Of a stretch of 64,000 bases of DNA, positions 8,734 through 17,970 are shown in pieces. Both the position numbers and the translations under genes were made by a program. This stretch comes from a bacterium (lineage in GTDB: Bacteria > Arandabacterota > Arandabacteria > Arandabacterales > Arandabacteraceae), in the NCBI GenBank assembly GCA_029933125.1, contig JAOZOU010000009.1, positions 1 to 64,000 on the forward strand, read 5' to 3'. Below the pieces are notes generated by a model, which worked only from the letters and a program-made list of their open reading frames with translations, had not been told where the DNA came from and did not search any database. Positions within the stretch are counted from its first letter, which is position 1; the number at the start of each line of letters is the position of its first letter.

Positions 8734-9204
8734 CTAAAGGTCAACAAGAGCAACACTATAGGCTTCAATGGCTCCACCTTCGCCAACTACTCCCAAGCCC
8801 TCAGCTGTCTTTGCCTTGATCGATATCTTGTCAGAGTCTATCTTGAGTGCCTCACCAATGTTTGCCTTCATTTTCTGGATGTGAGAAGCAAGTTTAGGCC
8901 TCTCAGCAATAAGTGTGCAATCAATGTGCATGATTCTTCCCATCTTCGATACAAGATCATGAACCTTGGAAAGCAACTTCAGACTTGAGATATCCTTGTA
9001 GCGAGGATCATCATCTGGGAAATGTTGACCTATGTCACCCCGGGAACATGCGCCCAGGATTGCATCGATTATTGCATGAATGAGGACATCACCATCACTA
9101 TGACCAAGAAGCCCCTTCTCATACTCGATCTCGACACCACCTATGATGAGTTTTCTCCCTTGCTCGAGCCTATGGATGTCATATCCAAAACCAATCTTGA
9201 GCAA
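8734..9204 (-). CDS. ispF: 2-C-methyl-D-erythritol 2,4-cyclodiphosphate synthase
   Basis: A 156-residue enzyme of the non-mevalonate isoprenoid pathway. It cyclises the CDP-methylerythritol 2-phosphate product to MEcPP with release of CMP. The N-terminal RIGxGYDIH signature appears as KIGFGYDIHRLE, with the zinc ligands in GYDIH and in GHSDGDVLIHAI, and the family segments DIGQHFPDDDPRY and KAKTAEGLGVVGEGGAIEA. The start is TTG at 9204, 9 bases after AAGGAGG inside the end of ispD; no ATG fits. ispD-ispF adjacency is classical, and ispG is at 39297 in this window. Confidence 0.96.
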   Translation of the reverse strand: MLKIGFGYDIHRLEQGRKLIIGGVEIEYEKGLLGHSDGDVLIHAIIDAILGACSRGDIGQHFPDDDPRYKDISSLKLLSKVHDLVSKMGRIMHIDCTLIAERPKLASHIQKMKANIGEALKIDSDKISIKAKTAEGLGVVGEGGAIEAYSVALVDL

Positions 9205-9207
9205 GAC

Positions 9208-9972
9208 CTAGCGCCTCCTTGAGCGTTGCCTTTGCGCCCTTGTATGTCTGCGTTTAGGGCGCTTGGTTTGCGATGCAGCAAGCTTCACACGATTTTCCTG
9301 CTTAAGGAAATACTCAAAGACTGGAAGATCCTCGGGTGAGGTTATCTTGAAGTTATTATAACTTCCAACGGCAACAGTAACCTTTGCGCCGTATTTTTCA
9401 ACAAGCGATGCATCATCAGTTGCCTCAAAGCGTTCCTCCGCTGCCCGCCTGTGGGCTTCGAGAATAAGGTCGTAGCGGAAGCATTGAGGTGTCTGAGCAA
9501 GCCAGAGTAAGCGCCTATCGAGAGTCCCAACGATCTGGCCACTTTCAACCTGCTTTACAGTGTCGCGTGCAGGTACGCCTGTTATCGCTGCTCCAGTCTT
9601 GTGTGCAGCATCAATAACTCGCCTTATGAGCAGATCAGTTACAAGGGGACGCACAGAATCATGAATAACCACAAGATCTGTCTTTGGATCGAGTGCTTTA
9701 AGCCCACTGAATACAGATTGCTGCCTTGTCTCACCCCCGCCAACAACAGCACTTACCTTCTTGAAGTCATATGCTTCAACCACTTCCTTTTTCATCCAGT
9801 CAATTGAATCCCTTGGGACAACCGCTACAATCTGATCAACCAACTTTGAAGCCTCGAAAACCTCAAGCGTATAAGCAATGATGGGCTTGCCTGCAACTTT
9901 GGTAAACTGCTTCCTCCCGCTTCCACCCATCCTTCTCCCTTCGCCTGCTCCTACAATTACTGCGCCAACCAT
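9208..9972 (-). CDS. ispD: 2-C-methyl-D-erythritol 4-phosphate cytidylyltransferase
   Basis: A 254-residue nucleotidyltransferase of the MEP isoprenoid pathway. Recognised segments are GAVIVGAGEGRRMGGSGRKQ (nucleotide loop), GGETRQQSVFSGL, VVIHDSVRPLV, TPQCFRYDLILEAH and the TDDASLVEKYG/PEDLPVFEYFL C-terminal region. The protein carries a basic tail of about 25 residues (KRPKRRHTRAQRQRSRRR) beyond the usual length, and its codons also contain the ribosome-binding site of ispF. It lies between the PIN/TRAM gene and ispF, the same order as yacL-ispD-ispF of Firmicutes. Confidence 0.96.
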   Translation of the reverse strand: MVGAVIVGAGEGRRMGGSGRKQFTKVAGKPIIAYTLEVFEASKLVDQIVAVVPRDSIDWMKKEVVEAYDFKKVSAVVGGGETRQQSVFSGLKALDPKTDLVVIHDSVRPLVTDLLIRRVIDAAHKTGAAITGVPARDTVKQVESGQIVGTLDRRLLWLAQTPQCFRYDLILEAHRRAAEERFEATDDASLVEKYGAKVTVAVGSYNNFKITSPEDLPVFEYFLKQENRVKLAASQTKRPKRRHTRAQRQRSRRR

Positions 9973-10000
9973 TTTCCCCTCTCCAAATCATTTTGAGATC

Positions 10001-10969
10001 CTAAGCCTTAACCTTTGAGAAAATCATTCTGCCAACCGCAGTCTGGAGTACACTGGTTATGACAACGCTTACATTCCTGTTGAGCAGCTGGCTCCCACCT
10101 TCAACAACGACCATAGTGCCGTCGTCAAGGTAACCAACACCCTGATCAGGTTCCTTGCCGCGCTTCATTATTCTGACGCTTATCTCCTCTCCTGGAAGGA
10201 CAACTGGCTTAAGGGCATTTGCCAGCTCATTAACATTCAAAACCCTTATTCCATGAAGCTGAGCAACTTTGTTGAGATTGAAATCATTGGTTATAATCTT
10301 GGCATGTCGCTGACGTGCAAGGCGAACGAGTTTGGCATCGACTTCTGTCTCCCCGGGCGGATCATAGTCATCGATTATAACGACGAGATCCTTGCGAAGC
10401 TGCATTCTTCTCAGCACATCAAGTCCCCGCCTACCCCGATTCCTCTTTATGGGATCTGCTGAGTCAGCAATTTGCTGAAGCTCATCAAGCACGAACTTGG
10501 GAATGATTATCTTGCCCTCGATGAAGTGGCTCTCGCATATGTCTGCAATGCGTCCGTCAATGATGACACTGGTATCGAGTACCTTGGGAATCCCGTCTTC
10601 CCCGTGGTGCCAGCTTGCAAGCCTGAGCTCACCACGCTTCCTTATTCCTACAACTGCTCCCATGTAGCCCAGGACCAAGGCTATTACTATGATGACGAAG
10701 TAACGATACTGATATTCGTTGACCGCCGGGATTTGAAGCAAGAACCATCCAAGGAGCATGGCAACTATGAGTCCCAGGATAAGACCGAGTACACCAGCCA
10801 AAATCTCCCTGCCTGAACGCCCCTGTAACTTGATTTCGCCGAGGATTATGGCTGATGCGATTCCGAAGCCAACTCCCAGGCCTACGACAGGATACCAGCC
10901 CTGGGACCTAAAGAAATAATAGCCTGCAAGGCTAAAAAGTGCTAGCAAAACCATTCGGATTATTATCAC
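10001..10969 (-). CDS. Membrane-anchored PIN-TRAM domain protein (YacL-like)
   Basis: About 322 residues with four hydrophobic segments in the first 120 residues, then a PIN nuclease-like domain starting at IPKVLDTSVIIDGRIADI with acidic residues at DTS, LDEL and ITNDFNLNK, and a C-terminal TRAM RNA-binding domain (SVRIMKRGKEPDQGVGYLDDGTMVVV). This is the YacL architecture found beside ispD in many bacteria; the biological role is not established. The longer frame begins with TTG at 10999. I prefer GTG at 10969 because GGAGGTAGGAG lies just upstream and the protein then begins directly with a membrane segment. Confidence 0.9.
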   Translation of the reverse strand: MIIIRMVLLALFSLAGYYFFRSQGWYPVVGLGVGFGIASAIILGEIKLQGRSGREILAGVLGLILGLIVAMLLGWFLLQIPAVNEYQYRYFVIIVIALVLGYMGAVVGIRKRGELRLASWHHGEDGIPKVLDTSVIIDGRIADICESHFIEGKIIIPKFVLDELQQIADSADPIKRNRGRRGLDVLRRMQLRKDLVVIIDDYDPPGETEVDAKLVRLARQRHAKIITNDFNLNKVAQLHGIRVLNVNELANALKPVVLPGEEISVRIMKRGKEPDQGVGYLDDGTMVVVEGGSQLLNRNVSVVITSVLQTAVGRMIFSKVKA

Positions 10970-11005
10970 CGCCGCTCCTACCTCCCGGACCACCCACAAG
11001 CCAGG

Positions 11006-11887
11006 CTAGAATATCTCAATGGTGACATAGCGCTCGGGGTGTTCCCTAATGTCTTCAATTAGTAAGTTAAGATTCTCAAGCGCTGAGTCCAGCTCTTCAT
11101 ACAACTTTTTCTCTTTGATGAGCTTTCCCAGACTTCCCTCACCACGATCAATACCATCTGTTATCTCCTTCAATGTGATTGTGAGGGAATCCAGCCTGCT
11201 AGCTGCTCTCGAGAATCTCTCAATTCCCATCTTGATCTCATCTTTCCTGGTACCGACTATGTCATTGAGACCTTCAGACGCACTTCGCATGTTCTCAGCT
11301 GTCGCCCTTATGTCATCACGCGTCTCCCTAAGAAGCCTCACAGCCTCTCTTAACATTTCATCGAGATTGGCAAGACTCTCCCCAAGACCCCGACTTTGCT
11401 CTTTACTCCCAAAGACATTCTGCAAGACAGCAACCAATTGCTTCACATCTTGCATCATCTCACCTGTGCCTGCAACAACCTCTGTAAGCCCTGGGCGATA
11501 CTTTCCTTCAACAGCTGAGCCCGGTTTGAGGACCTCGCCGGTCTTGCCAGGAAGGATATGAATATATTTCTCCCCCATTAGCCCAATACTGCGTATCTCA
11601 ACTGAGCAGTCCTTTCTGAGGACAACCCCCTGCTGGATAAGAAGATCAGCCCTTACCCTGCCATTCTCTAGTGTGATCTTGCCAACCTTGCCAAGCTCAA
11701 GGCCTGAGACATCGACAGGATCGCCAACCTCGAGCCCACCAACCTGGTCAAAATAGACCGAATAGGTTTCCCAACGACGATTCCATCTCACCTCACCAAT
11801 CCACATTACCCCAACAACGAGAATTACAGCACCGAGGATCACGGCTATCCCGACCTGAATCTCAGTTCTGCGTGTAGTCGTAGCCAT
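11006..11887 (-). CDS. mlaD: MlaD-family MCE-domain lipid transport protein
   Basis: A 293-residue periplasmic protein anchored by one N-terminal helix (about residues 9-30). It has an MCE domain (roughly residues 38-115, with VYFDQVGGLEVGDPVDVSGL and IRSIGLMGEKYIHI) and a long helical C-terminal part rich in coiled-coil heptads. In the Mla/Mce systems such subunits form the hydrophobic ring or tube that carries phospholipids between inner and outer membranes. It begins 4 bases after mlaF, whose last codons hold the GAGGGG ribosome-binding site. Confidence 0.93.
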   Translation of the reverse strand: MATTTRRTEIQVGIAVILGAVILVVGVMWIGEVRWNRRWETYSVYFDQVGGLEVGDPVDVSGLELGKVGKITLENGRVRADLLIQQGVVLRKDCSVEIRSIGLMGEKYIHILPGKTGEVLKPGSAVEGKYRPGLTEVVAGTGEMMQDVKQLVAVLQNVFGSKEQSRGLGESLANLDEMLREAVRLLRETRDDIRATAENMRSASEGLNDIVGTRKDEIKMGIERFSRAASRLDSLTITLKEITDGIDRGEGSLGKLIKEKKLYEELDSALENLNLLIEDIREHPERYVTIEIF

Positions 11888-11891
11888 TTAT

Positions 11892-12659
11892 CTACCCCTC
11901 GTAAATGGGAATTGGACCTTCAGCTCTGCCCTCGACAAACTGACGGACAACTGGATCTTGAGTCGCCTTGACTTCCTCTGGTGTGCCTTCGAAAACGATT
12001 CTGCCACCGTAGAGCATCGCCAGCCTGTCGCCTATCTTCATTGCACTATTCATATCATGAGTTACAGCAATTGAGGTGACTTGAAGGGTTGTCTGGAGTC
12101 GCCTTATGAGCTGGTTTATGACATCAGCCATAATTGGGTCAAGCCCCGTTGTGGGCTCATCGTAGAGAACAACAGGTGGATCCATTGCAATTGCTCTTGC
12201 AAGCCCCACCCTTTTCTTCATGCCACCGCTGAGCTCGGAAGGCCGAAGATCTTCAACCTGAGTAAGCCCAACAAGCTCGAGCTTCTCCCTTGCAATCCTT
12301 CGAACCTCGTTCTCGTCAAGATCGGTATGTTCAAGAAGCCCGAGTCCAACGTTTTCCCAAACAGAAAGTGAATCGAAAAGAGCCGAACTCTGGAAAAGCA
12401 TTCCAAAGCGCTTCCTGAACTCTATGAGCTCCTCACCAGCCAGAGCTGTTACCTCTACCCCATCAACAACGATTCTGCCGCTATCAGGTTTCATAAGCCC
12501 GATTATGTGCTTGAGCAAAACGCTCTTGCCACACCCACTTCTGCCGATGACGACGACTGTCTCGCCCCGGCGTACCCGAAGGTTAACACCTTTCAAGACA
12601 GCATTGTCTCCAAAACCTTTTTTAAGATCCGTAATCTCTATCATCACTTGATCCATCAT
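11892..12659 (-). CDS. mlaF: Mla-type ABC transporter ATP-binding protein
   Basis: A 255-residue ATPase that powers lipid transport by the inner-membrane MlaE permease. Walker A GRSGCGKS, Q-loop MLFQSSALFDSLSV, signature LSGGMKKRVGLARA, Walker B VVLYDEPTTGLDP and the H-switch VTHDMNSA are all present. The start codon overlaps the TGA stop of mlaE (CGATGATG), indicating coupled translation. Confidence 0.95.
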   Translation of the reverse strand: MMDQVMIEITDLKKGFGDNAVLKGVNLRVRRGETVVVIGRSGCGKSVLLKHIIGLMKPDSGRIVVDGVEVTALAGEELIEFRKRFGMLFQSSALFDSLSVWENVGLGLLEHTDLDENEVRRIAREKLELVGLTQVEDLRPSELSGGMKKRVGLARAIAMDPPVVLYDEPTTGLDPIMADVINQLIRRLQTTLQVTSIAVTHDMNSAMKIGDRLAMLYGGRIVFEGTPEEVKATQDPVVRQFVEGRAEGPIPIYEG

Positions 12660-13441
12660 CGGGAAAAGACCCCTCTGAAAAGCAGTGAGGCAAGCACATA
12701 GTCAGTTATGAGAACAAGAAGACAGGAGGAGACTACTGCACGCGTTGTTGCAAGTCCAACCCCTTCTGCTCCACCTTCGGTTCTGAGTCCATGATGTGAG
12801 CCCATCATAGCGATGATTATTCCAAAAAAGATCGCCTTGATGAGGCCGCTAAAGACATCGAGGGTATCCAGGAAAAGCTTGAGACTTGAAAAATAGACAT
12901 GCGAGGTTATCCCCAACCCGATGAGGGCAACCACATAGCCTCCCATGATTGCAATGAAGTCAGAAAAAATCGTTATGACAGGGAGCATGATGATCCCTGC
13001 AATAAGCCTTGGCGTGACAAGATAGCGAATGGGGTCAATTGCAAGAGTCTCGAGTGCATCTATCTGTTCAGTCACTTTCATTGTGCCAAGCTCGGCAGCA
13101 ATCGAAGCACCGACTCTTCCCCCAACAACAAGTGCTGTGAGAACGGGACCAAGCTCGATTACAACAGACTTGCCTATGACACTACCAAGATAGCGAAGTG
13201 GCACATAGTTCTGAAACTGGTATGCAGCCTGTACAGCTGCGACACCACCCGTGAAGACTGAGGTTACAAGCACGAGAGGGATTGAACCTACACCGATCCT
13301 GAGCATCTGCTCAACGACGAGGTGCTTCTGCTTGAGCGCTTTTGGAATCCGCCTGGCAGCTGAGCAGAGCAAGATGAAAACCGCACCCACCTCAGCGACA
13401 GAAAAACCAACGCTTCTTCCAACATACTGGGCTAAGTTCAT
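12656..13441 (-). CDS. mlaE: MlaE-family ABC transporter permease
   Basis: A 261-residue inner-membrane permease with about five to six hydrophobic segments and the family segments GGVAAVQAAYQFQ, ELGPVLTALVVGGRVGASIAAELGTMKVTEQIDALET and MMGSHHGLRTEGGAEGVG. It forms the membrane core of the phospholipid transporter with MlaF and MlaD. It follows dnaB with a 9-base gap. No MlaB or MlaC gene is adjacent. Confidence 0.95.
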   Translation of the reverse strand: MNLAQYVGRSVGFSVAEVGAVFILLCSAARRIPKALKQKHLVVEQMLRIGVGSIPLVLVTSVFTGGVAAVQAAYQFQNYVPLRYLGSVIGKSVVIELGPVLTALVVGGRVGASIAAELGTMKVTEQIDALETLAIDPIRYLVTPRLIAGIIMLPVITIFSDFIAIMGGYVVALIGLGITSHVYFSSLKLFLDTLDVFSGLIKAIFFGIIIAMMGSHHGLRTEGGAEGVGLATTRAVVSSCLLVLITDYVLASLLFRGVFSR

Positions 13442-13450
13442 GTCACCTGA

Positions 13451-14839
13451 TCACTCGGTTTCAATACGGGATTTATCCTCAAAGCGCGTATATTCTTGGA
13501 AGAAAAGGAGCTCGACTTTGCCAGTTGGCCCATTGCGTTGCTTGCCAATGATGATTTCAGCAAGGCGCTTCTCCTCAAGCTGCTCGTGGTCAATTGCATC
13601 GGGTGGAAGCTCATCGGTGTGCTTGTAAACCGCTGGACGATAGATGAAAAGTACAACATCAGCATCCTGCTCAATTGCACCAGATTCTCTCAGATCCGAA
13701 AGAATGGGACGCTTCTCTTTGCGCTCACGCTGCTCGACAGCTCTTGAAAGCTGTGAGAGGGCAACAACCGGAATATTGAGCTCCTTTGCTAGTGCCTTGA
13801 GCGATCTTGAGATGTGGGATATCTCCTGCTGCCTGTTCTCAGCTCTGCCATGCCCCCTTATGAGCTGAAGATAATCAACAATCACAAGACCGAGATCCAC
13901 CTCAGACTTAAGCCTGCGAGTCTTCGCTCTCATCTCAAGCACATTAAGATCGGGACTATCATCAATAAAGATCGGCGCATCGTGGAGGACTCCGGCTGCC
14001 GTTGTGAGTCTTCCCCAATCCTGCTTGCTTACGTATCCACGCCTCACACTCTCAGCCTTCACCCTTGCTTCCGAACACAGCATTCGAAGCATGAGCTGTT
14101 CCTTCGTCATCTCGAGACTGAAGATGGCAACGGGGATCTTATGACGCAGAGCCACATGACCGGCAATGTTTAGGGCGAAGGATGTCTTACCCATCGAGGG
14201 TCTTCCAGCAATGACTATGAACTCACCTCGTTGCAAACCGCTTGTTTTGGTATCAAGATCCTTGAAACCTGTTTCAAGACCTGTGACATATCTTTTCTGC
14301 TGATAAAGCTGCTCAACTGTCTCAAAGCTGTCCTTAACGATGTCTTGCATCGCAACAAAGCCCTGCCTGAGCTTAGAATCCGATATGGCAAAGATCTTGC
14401 GCTCAGCACGATCGATTATCTCACTGACATCAGCCTGGCCGTTGTAGGCTTCATGAATTATCTGGGTAGAAGCATCGATGAGCTTTCTCAAGGTTGCCTT
14501 CTCAAGTACAATCTTGGCATGATGTTCGATGTTTGCTGATGTCGCAACACTACTCAAAAGATTTTCAAGATAGACAGCTCCACCGAGGGATTCAAGCTCT
14601 CCGCGCTTTCTTAATTCCTCCGTGAGTGTGATGAGATCAACGGCTTCATTTCGATCATAAATCGAAAGAATACAACTGAAGATCTTAGCATGCTGATTCA
14701 AGTAGAAACATGATTCATCCAGTATCTCTATGGCTTTAGCGATTGCATCTCTGTCAAGCATCATTGCACCGAGAACTGCCATCTCAGCTTCAATTGCCTG
14801 AGGGGGTATCTGATCAGCACTGGCTCTTACTTGCGCCAT
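13451..14839 (-). CDS. dnaB: Replicative DNA helicase DnaB
   Basis: A 462-residue hexameric helicase that unwinds DNA at the replication fork. The N-terminal DnaB domain (IPPQAIEAEMAVLGAMMLD) is followed by a RecA-like ATPase with Walker A AGRPSMGKTS, Walker B-type LGLVIVDYLQLI, the arginine-finger region ALSQLSRAVEQRERKEKRP and LRESGAIEQDADVVLFI. No intein interrupts it. Its start overlaps the uracil-DNA glycosylase gene by 26 bases. Confidence 0.97.
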   Translation of the reverse strand: MAQVRASADQIPPQAIEAEMAVLGAMMLDRDAIAKAIEILDESCFYLNQHAKIFSCILSIYDRNEAVDLITLTEELRKRGELESLGGAVYLENLLSSVATSANIEHHAKIVLEKATLRKLIDASTQIIHEAYNGQADVSEIIDRAERKIFAISDSKLRQGFVAMQDIVKDSFETVEQLYQQKRYVTGLETGFKDLDTKTSGLQRGEFIVIAGRPSMGKTSFALNIAGHVALRHKIPVAIFSLEMTKEQLMLRMLCSEARVKAESVRRGYVSKQDWGRLTTAAGVLHDAPIFIDDSPDLNVLEMRAKTRRLKSEVDLGLVIVDYLQLIRGHGRAENRQQEISHISRSLKALAKELNIPVVALSQLSRAVEQRERKEKRPILSDLRESGAIEQDADVVLFIYRPAVYKHTDELPPDAIDHEQLEEKRLAEIIIGKQRNGPTGKVELLFFQEYTRFEDKSRIETE

Positions 14840-15527
14840 TGTGCATCACTCCTTGTATTGGCAAACCAAGAAATTTCATTACCTGTTTGATGTCTTCCCA
14901 GACAAGCTTCTTGATTGCTGGCTTGCGTAGGCAAGCAGCTGGGTGGAATGTAGGCATTACAGGGATTCCAAGATACTCATGGAATCTCCCACGCAGGGAA
15001 GTGATACCATTATGTCTTCCCGTTAGAGTCTGAGCTGCCACTGATCCCAGAGCACAAATTACCTTAGGTTTTACAAGCTCAATTTGCTTTTCAAGATAAG
15101 GGAGACATTCGGTTATCTCATCAAGCTGAGGATTGCGATTGCCTGGAGGACGACACTTGACAATATTGGCAATGTAAACATCCTCTCGCCTCAATCCCAT
15201 AGCTTTGATGATCTTTGTCAGAAGCATGCCTGCCCTGCCGACAAATGGACGTCCCTGGAGATCTTCATCTCTACCAGGTCCCTCACCGATAAACATGAGA
15301 TCGGCCCTGGGATTACCTTCTCCAAAAACAACATTCGTGCGCGTCTTGTGGAGATCACATCGCGTGCAACCTCTCACAAGGCGGCTAAGATCCTCAAGTG
15401 TAGGCTTGAAGACATCGTCGATTGGAAGATAGACTTCCTTTATACCACATGCATCAATAAGACCAAGTAGGTTGCAAATCTCATCTCTCAAGTTTGCTCT
15501 ATGAGAAGGATTCAAGCCTCTGCTCAT
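14814..15527 (-). CDS. Type-4 (family 4) uracil-DNA glycosylase with 4Fe-4S cluster
   Basis: A 237-residue DNA repair enzyme that removes uracil from DNA. The four expected cluster cysteines are visible in GCTRCDL and in IVKCRPP..ITECLPY. Active-site segments are FIGEGPGRDEDLQGRPFVG and the C-terminal TFHPAACLR. Members of this family are thermostable in thermophiles but also occur in mesophiles. It starts 7 bases after coaBC and overlaps dnaB. Confidence 0.94.
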   Translation of the reverse strand: MSRGLNPSHRANLRDEICNLLGLIDACGIKEVYLPIDDVFKPTLEDLSRLVRGCTRCDLHKTRTNVVFGEGNPRADLMFIGEGPGRDEDLQGRPFVGRAGMLLTKIIKAMGLRREDVYIANIVKCRPPGNRNPQLDEITECLPYLEKQIELVKPKVICALGSVAAQTLTGRHNGITSLRGRFHEYLGIPVMPTFHPAACLRKPAIKKLVWEDIKQVMKFLGLPIQGVMHNGASKSQC

Positions 15528-15534
15528 TACTGAC

Positions 15535-16719
15535 TTAGCCTCTTGCCTTAAGATCAGAGGTTACAGCATCTATGATCTTGCGAGCAAGATCACGTTTTGA
15601 CATAAGCGGTATTTCTTCAACCTTGCCATGCTTGTCAATCAGGTAGCCGCAGTTGGTTTCACTTCCAAAGCCAGCTCCAGAGACAAGTGGATTGTTGACC
15701 ATCACGTAGTCGAGGTTCTTTGAGAGAAGCTTCTGCTTGCCCCGCTCGACCTCGTCTTGAGTTTCAAGGGCAAATCCAACAACGATTCGCTCGCCTTTCT
15801 CAGAGGCAAGTTCGGCAAGAATATCAGTGGTCGCCTCAAGATCGAGTTTGAGTCCCGTATCTCGCTGTAGCTTGCCCTCGTGGGTCTTTCTCGGTCTGAA
15901 ATCGCAAACAGCAGCAGCCATGATGAGGCAGTCAGCATCCTGCCACTCAGCCTGAAGCTCCTTACGCATCTCATCGGAGGTTTCAACCTCGACTACCTTG
16001 ACACCGTATGGATAGGCTATTGCGATAGGCCCAGTTACAAGAACAGTCTCGGCACTCCTCGAAGCTGCCTCTGCCGCAAGTGCAACTGCCATCTTGCCAG
16101 TCGATCTGTTAGAGATGAATCGCACATCATCGATTGGCTCAAGTGTTGGGCCACCACTCACAACAACCTTCCTACCCTCAAGGTCATGTGTTTTTCTTGC
16201 AGCCTCAAAGATAGCCTCAACAATCTTCTTAGGATCTGCAAGCCTCCCCTTTCCCTCTTTTCCGCATGCAAGCCATCCACTCTCCGGTTCGACAATGTAG
16301 AAGCCTCGCCTGTTGAGTATTGCGAGATTCTCCTGCACTGCCGGATTGAAATACATAGCCTCATTCATTGCAGGAGCAATGACTACAGGAGCAGTTGTTG
16401 AAAGCACAATTGTCGAGAGGAGATCATCACAGATACCACCTGCCACCTTGCCAATAAAGTTTGCTGTTGCAGGTGCTATGGCTACCACATCCTGACTCGT
16501 CGCAAGATCAATGTGAACTGGTTGGCGTGTGCCTGGTTCGAAAAGATCCACTCGGACATCATTACCCGTTAGCCCTCGAAAGGTTGCCTCTCCAATCAAG
16601 CTGATAGCATGTTTCGTCATAACAACTAAGACCTCAGCCTGCGCCTTTACAAGCTGGCTCACTATCTCGGCTGCCTTATAAGCTGCTATTGAGGCTGTAA
16701 CTCCAACGAGTACTTTCAT
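15535..16719 (-). CDS. coaBC: Bifunctional phosphopantothenoylcysteine decarboxylase/synthetase
   Basis: A 394-residue enzyme of coenzyme A synthesis. The N-terminal flavoprotein CoaC half shows GVTASIAAYKAAEI, the catalytic region around PVHIDLA and the substrate segment IAPAMNEAMYFNP. The CoaB half begins near residue 185 with VVVSGGPTLEPIDDVRFISN and RSTGKMAVALA, and contains MAAAVCDFRP. The ATG overlaps the stop of rpoZ (ATGA). Confidence 0.96.
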   Translation of the reverse strand: MKVLVGVTASIAAYKAAEIVSQLVKAQAEVLVVMTKHAISLIGEATFRGLTGNDVRVDLFEPGTRQPVHIDLATSQDVVAIAPATANFIGKVAGGICDDLLSTIVLSTTAPVVIAPAMNEAMYFNPAVQENLAILNRRGFYIVEPESGWLACGKEGKGRLADPKKIVEAIFEAARKTHDLEGRKVVVSGGPTLEPIDDVRFISNRSTGKMAVALAAEAASRSAETVLVTGPIAIAYPYGVKVVEVETSDEMRKELQAEWQDADCLIMAAAVCDFRPRKTHEGKLQRDTGLKLDLEATTDILAELASEKGERIVVGFALETQDEVERGKQKLLSKNLDYVMVNNPLVSGAGFGSETNCGYLIDKHGKVEEIPLMSKRDLARKIIDAVTSDLKARG

Positions 16720-17063
16720 GCGGTTTTCTTCCTGCGCCTTGTCCTGGGCCTTGCCTTAGGCTCCGTCTCTTCAATCTCGTATTCCACCTTGCCCTCAACA
16801 AAATTCTCCACAGCCTTTGGAACGGCTTTCTCGCCATCCTCGAGGAAAACTCCCGGAACAGCATTGAGTCGCCTGGCTTCCTTCGATATGGCTACAACTG
16901 CTTCATAAAGACTCGAAGCGCGTTTGAGCAGCTGCTCTCTGTCGATTACTGGTTTCTCATTCTCCCCCACTGGTTTCGTCTTGCAAGTTGCACATCTACG
17001 CCCGTCAATCACTGCCTTCCCTTCATCGATCACAGGTTTTCCCACATCTTGAGTCTTGTTCAA
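16716..17063 (-). CDS. rpoZ: RNA polymerase omega subunit (RpoZ-like) with Cys-containing N-terminal extension
   Basis: A 115-residue protein placed between gmk and coaBC, the usual location of rpoZ. Residues about 43-95 fit an omega core (LLKRASSLYEAVVAISKEAR ... AVENFVEGKVEYEI), followed by a basic tail. The first 42 residues are unusual: three short repeats KPVID/KAVID/KPVID and a C-x2-C (RRCATCKTK). The start is TTG at 17063, overlapping the gmk stop (AGTTGA), with AGGGGGGTG upstream. Identification rests on position plus moderate core similarity. Confidence 0.8.
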   Translation of the reverse strand: MNKTQDVGKPVIDEGKAVIDGRRCATCKTKPVGENEKPVIDREQLLKRASSLYEAVVAISKEARRLNAVPGVFLEDGEKAVPKAVENFVEGKVEYEIEETEPKARPRTRRRKKTA

Positions 17064-17704
17064 CTTTTCACCCCCCTCTCATCGAGACCGAGAAGCTGGC
17101 GCCAGGTTATACCTTCGAGGATACGATCCCGCCGCAATCTTTCAGCTCGAACGATGCTATGCATCTTCTCCACGGCTGCACCGACCGTATCATTGACAAC
17201 GACATAGGTGTACTTGGTGATGTAGTCCATCTCGCCAAGTGCATTTTCGAGGCGTAACCTCAAAACCTCCTCAGTCTCGCTACCACGGTTCCGTAGCCTT
17301 TCCTCAAGAATCTTGAAAGAAGGTGGGATGATAAAAATCGAAACACTTCCGGGATAAGCCCTCATTATCTGAGTCCCGCCCTGGACATCTATATCCAGGA
17401 GAATACTTATCCCGCGATTAAGTTGCTCGTCCATCCACCTCTTGGGTGTACCATAGTAGTGCCCATGAACATAAGCCCATTCTGCAAGTTCCCCTTCCTT
17501 CTTCATGCGTTCAAACTCATCCTGACTTACAAAGAAATAATCCTTACCGTCCACCTCGGTTGCTCTTGGCGGACGGGTGGTCGCGGAGATTGAGAAAGCC
17601 AGTTGGTCATCTTTCTCGAGAAGGTGATGGCAAAGTGTTGTCTTGCCCACGCCTGATGGTCCTGAAACTACGATAGGAAAAGATACCAACCCTGTTCTAC
17701 TCAT
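17060..17704 (-). CDS. gmk: Guanylate kinase
   Basis: A 214-residue kinase that converts GMP to GDP. P-loop VVSGPSGVGKTTLCHHLL, GMP-binding SISATTRPPRATEVDGKDYF, the lid region and the LLDIDVQGGTQI segment are present. The longer frame begins at a TTG (17728). I use the ATG at 17704, which overlaps the stop of the remA-like gene (GATGAGTAG) and leaves a typical N-terminus. Confidence 0.96.
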   Translation of the reverse strand: MSRTGLVSFPIVVSGPSGVGKTTLCHHLLEKDDQLAFSISATTRPPRATEVDGKDYFFVSQDEFERMKKEGELAEWAYVHGHYYGTPKRWMDEQLNRGISILLDIDVQGGTQIMRAYPGSVSIFIIPPSFKILEERLRNRGSETEEVLRLRLENALGEMDYITKYTYVVVNDTVGAAVEKMHSIVRAERLRRDRILEGITWRQLLGLDERGVKS

Positions 17705-17957
17705 CCTGGTCACCGCTGACTTTCTCAAGGCGCTGCGTTATTGTTTCTGCACCTATTGCTGAGAGCACTATATGGTCACTGTCCATCACGATTATCGAGC
17801 GGGTTCTCCGTCCCTGGGTAGCATCAACCAGCTTTCCCATCTTGCGAGCATGATCTTTGAGTCTGCGGATTGGTGACGATCCAGGGGTGATTATAGCAAC
17901 TATCCTGTGACTGGCGACAACGTTACCGAAGCCTATATTGATAAGATGACCTTTCAA
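17697..17957 (-). CDS. remA: RemA-like regulatory protein (DUF370)
   Basis: An 86-residue DUF370 protein. The family includes Bacillus RemA, a DNA-binding activator of matrix genes. The N-terminal NIGFGNVVASHRIVAIITPG and the GKLVDATQGRRTRSIIVMDSD segments are typical. The yicC-remA-gmk-rpoZ-coaBC order matches Firmicutes and many candidate phyla. The start is TTG (17957) after GGGGGTGAC. What it regulates here is unknown. Confidence 0.9.
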   Translation of the reverse strand: MKGHLINIGFGNVVASHRIVAIITPGSSPIRRLKDHARKMGKLVDATQGRRTRSIIVMDSDHIVLSAIGAETITQRLEKVSGDQDE

Positions 17958-17970
17958 AACGTCACCCCCG

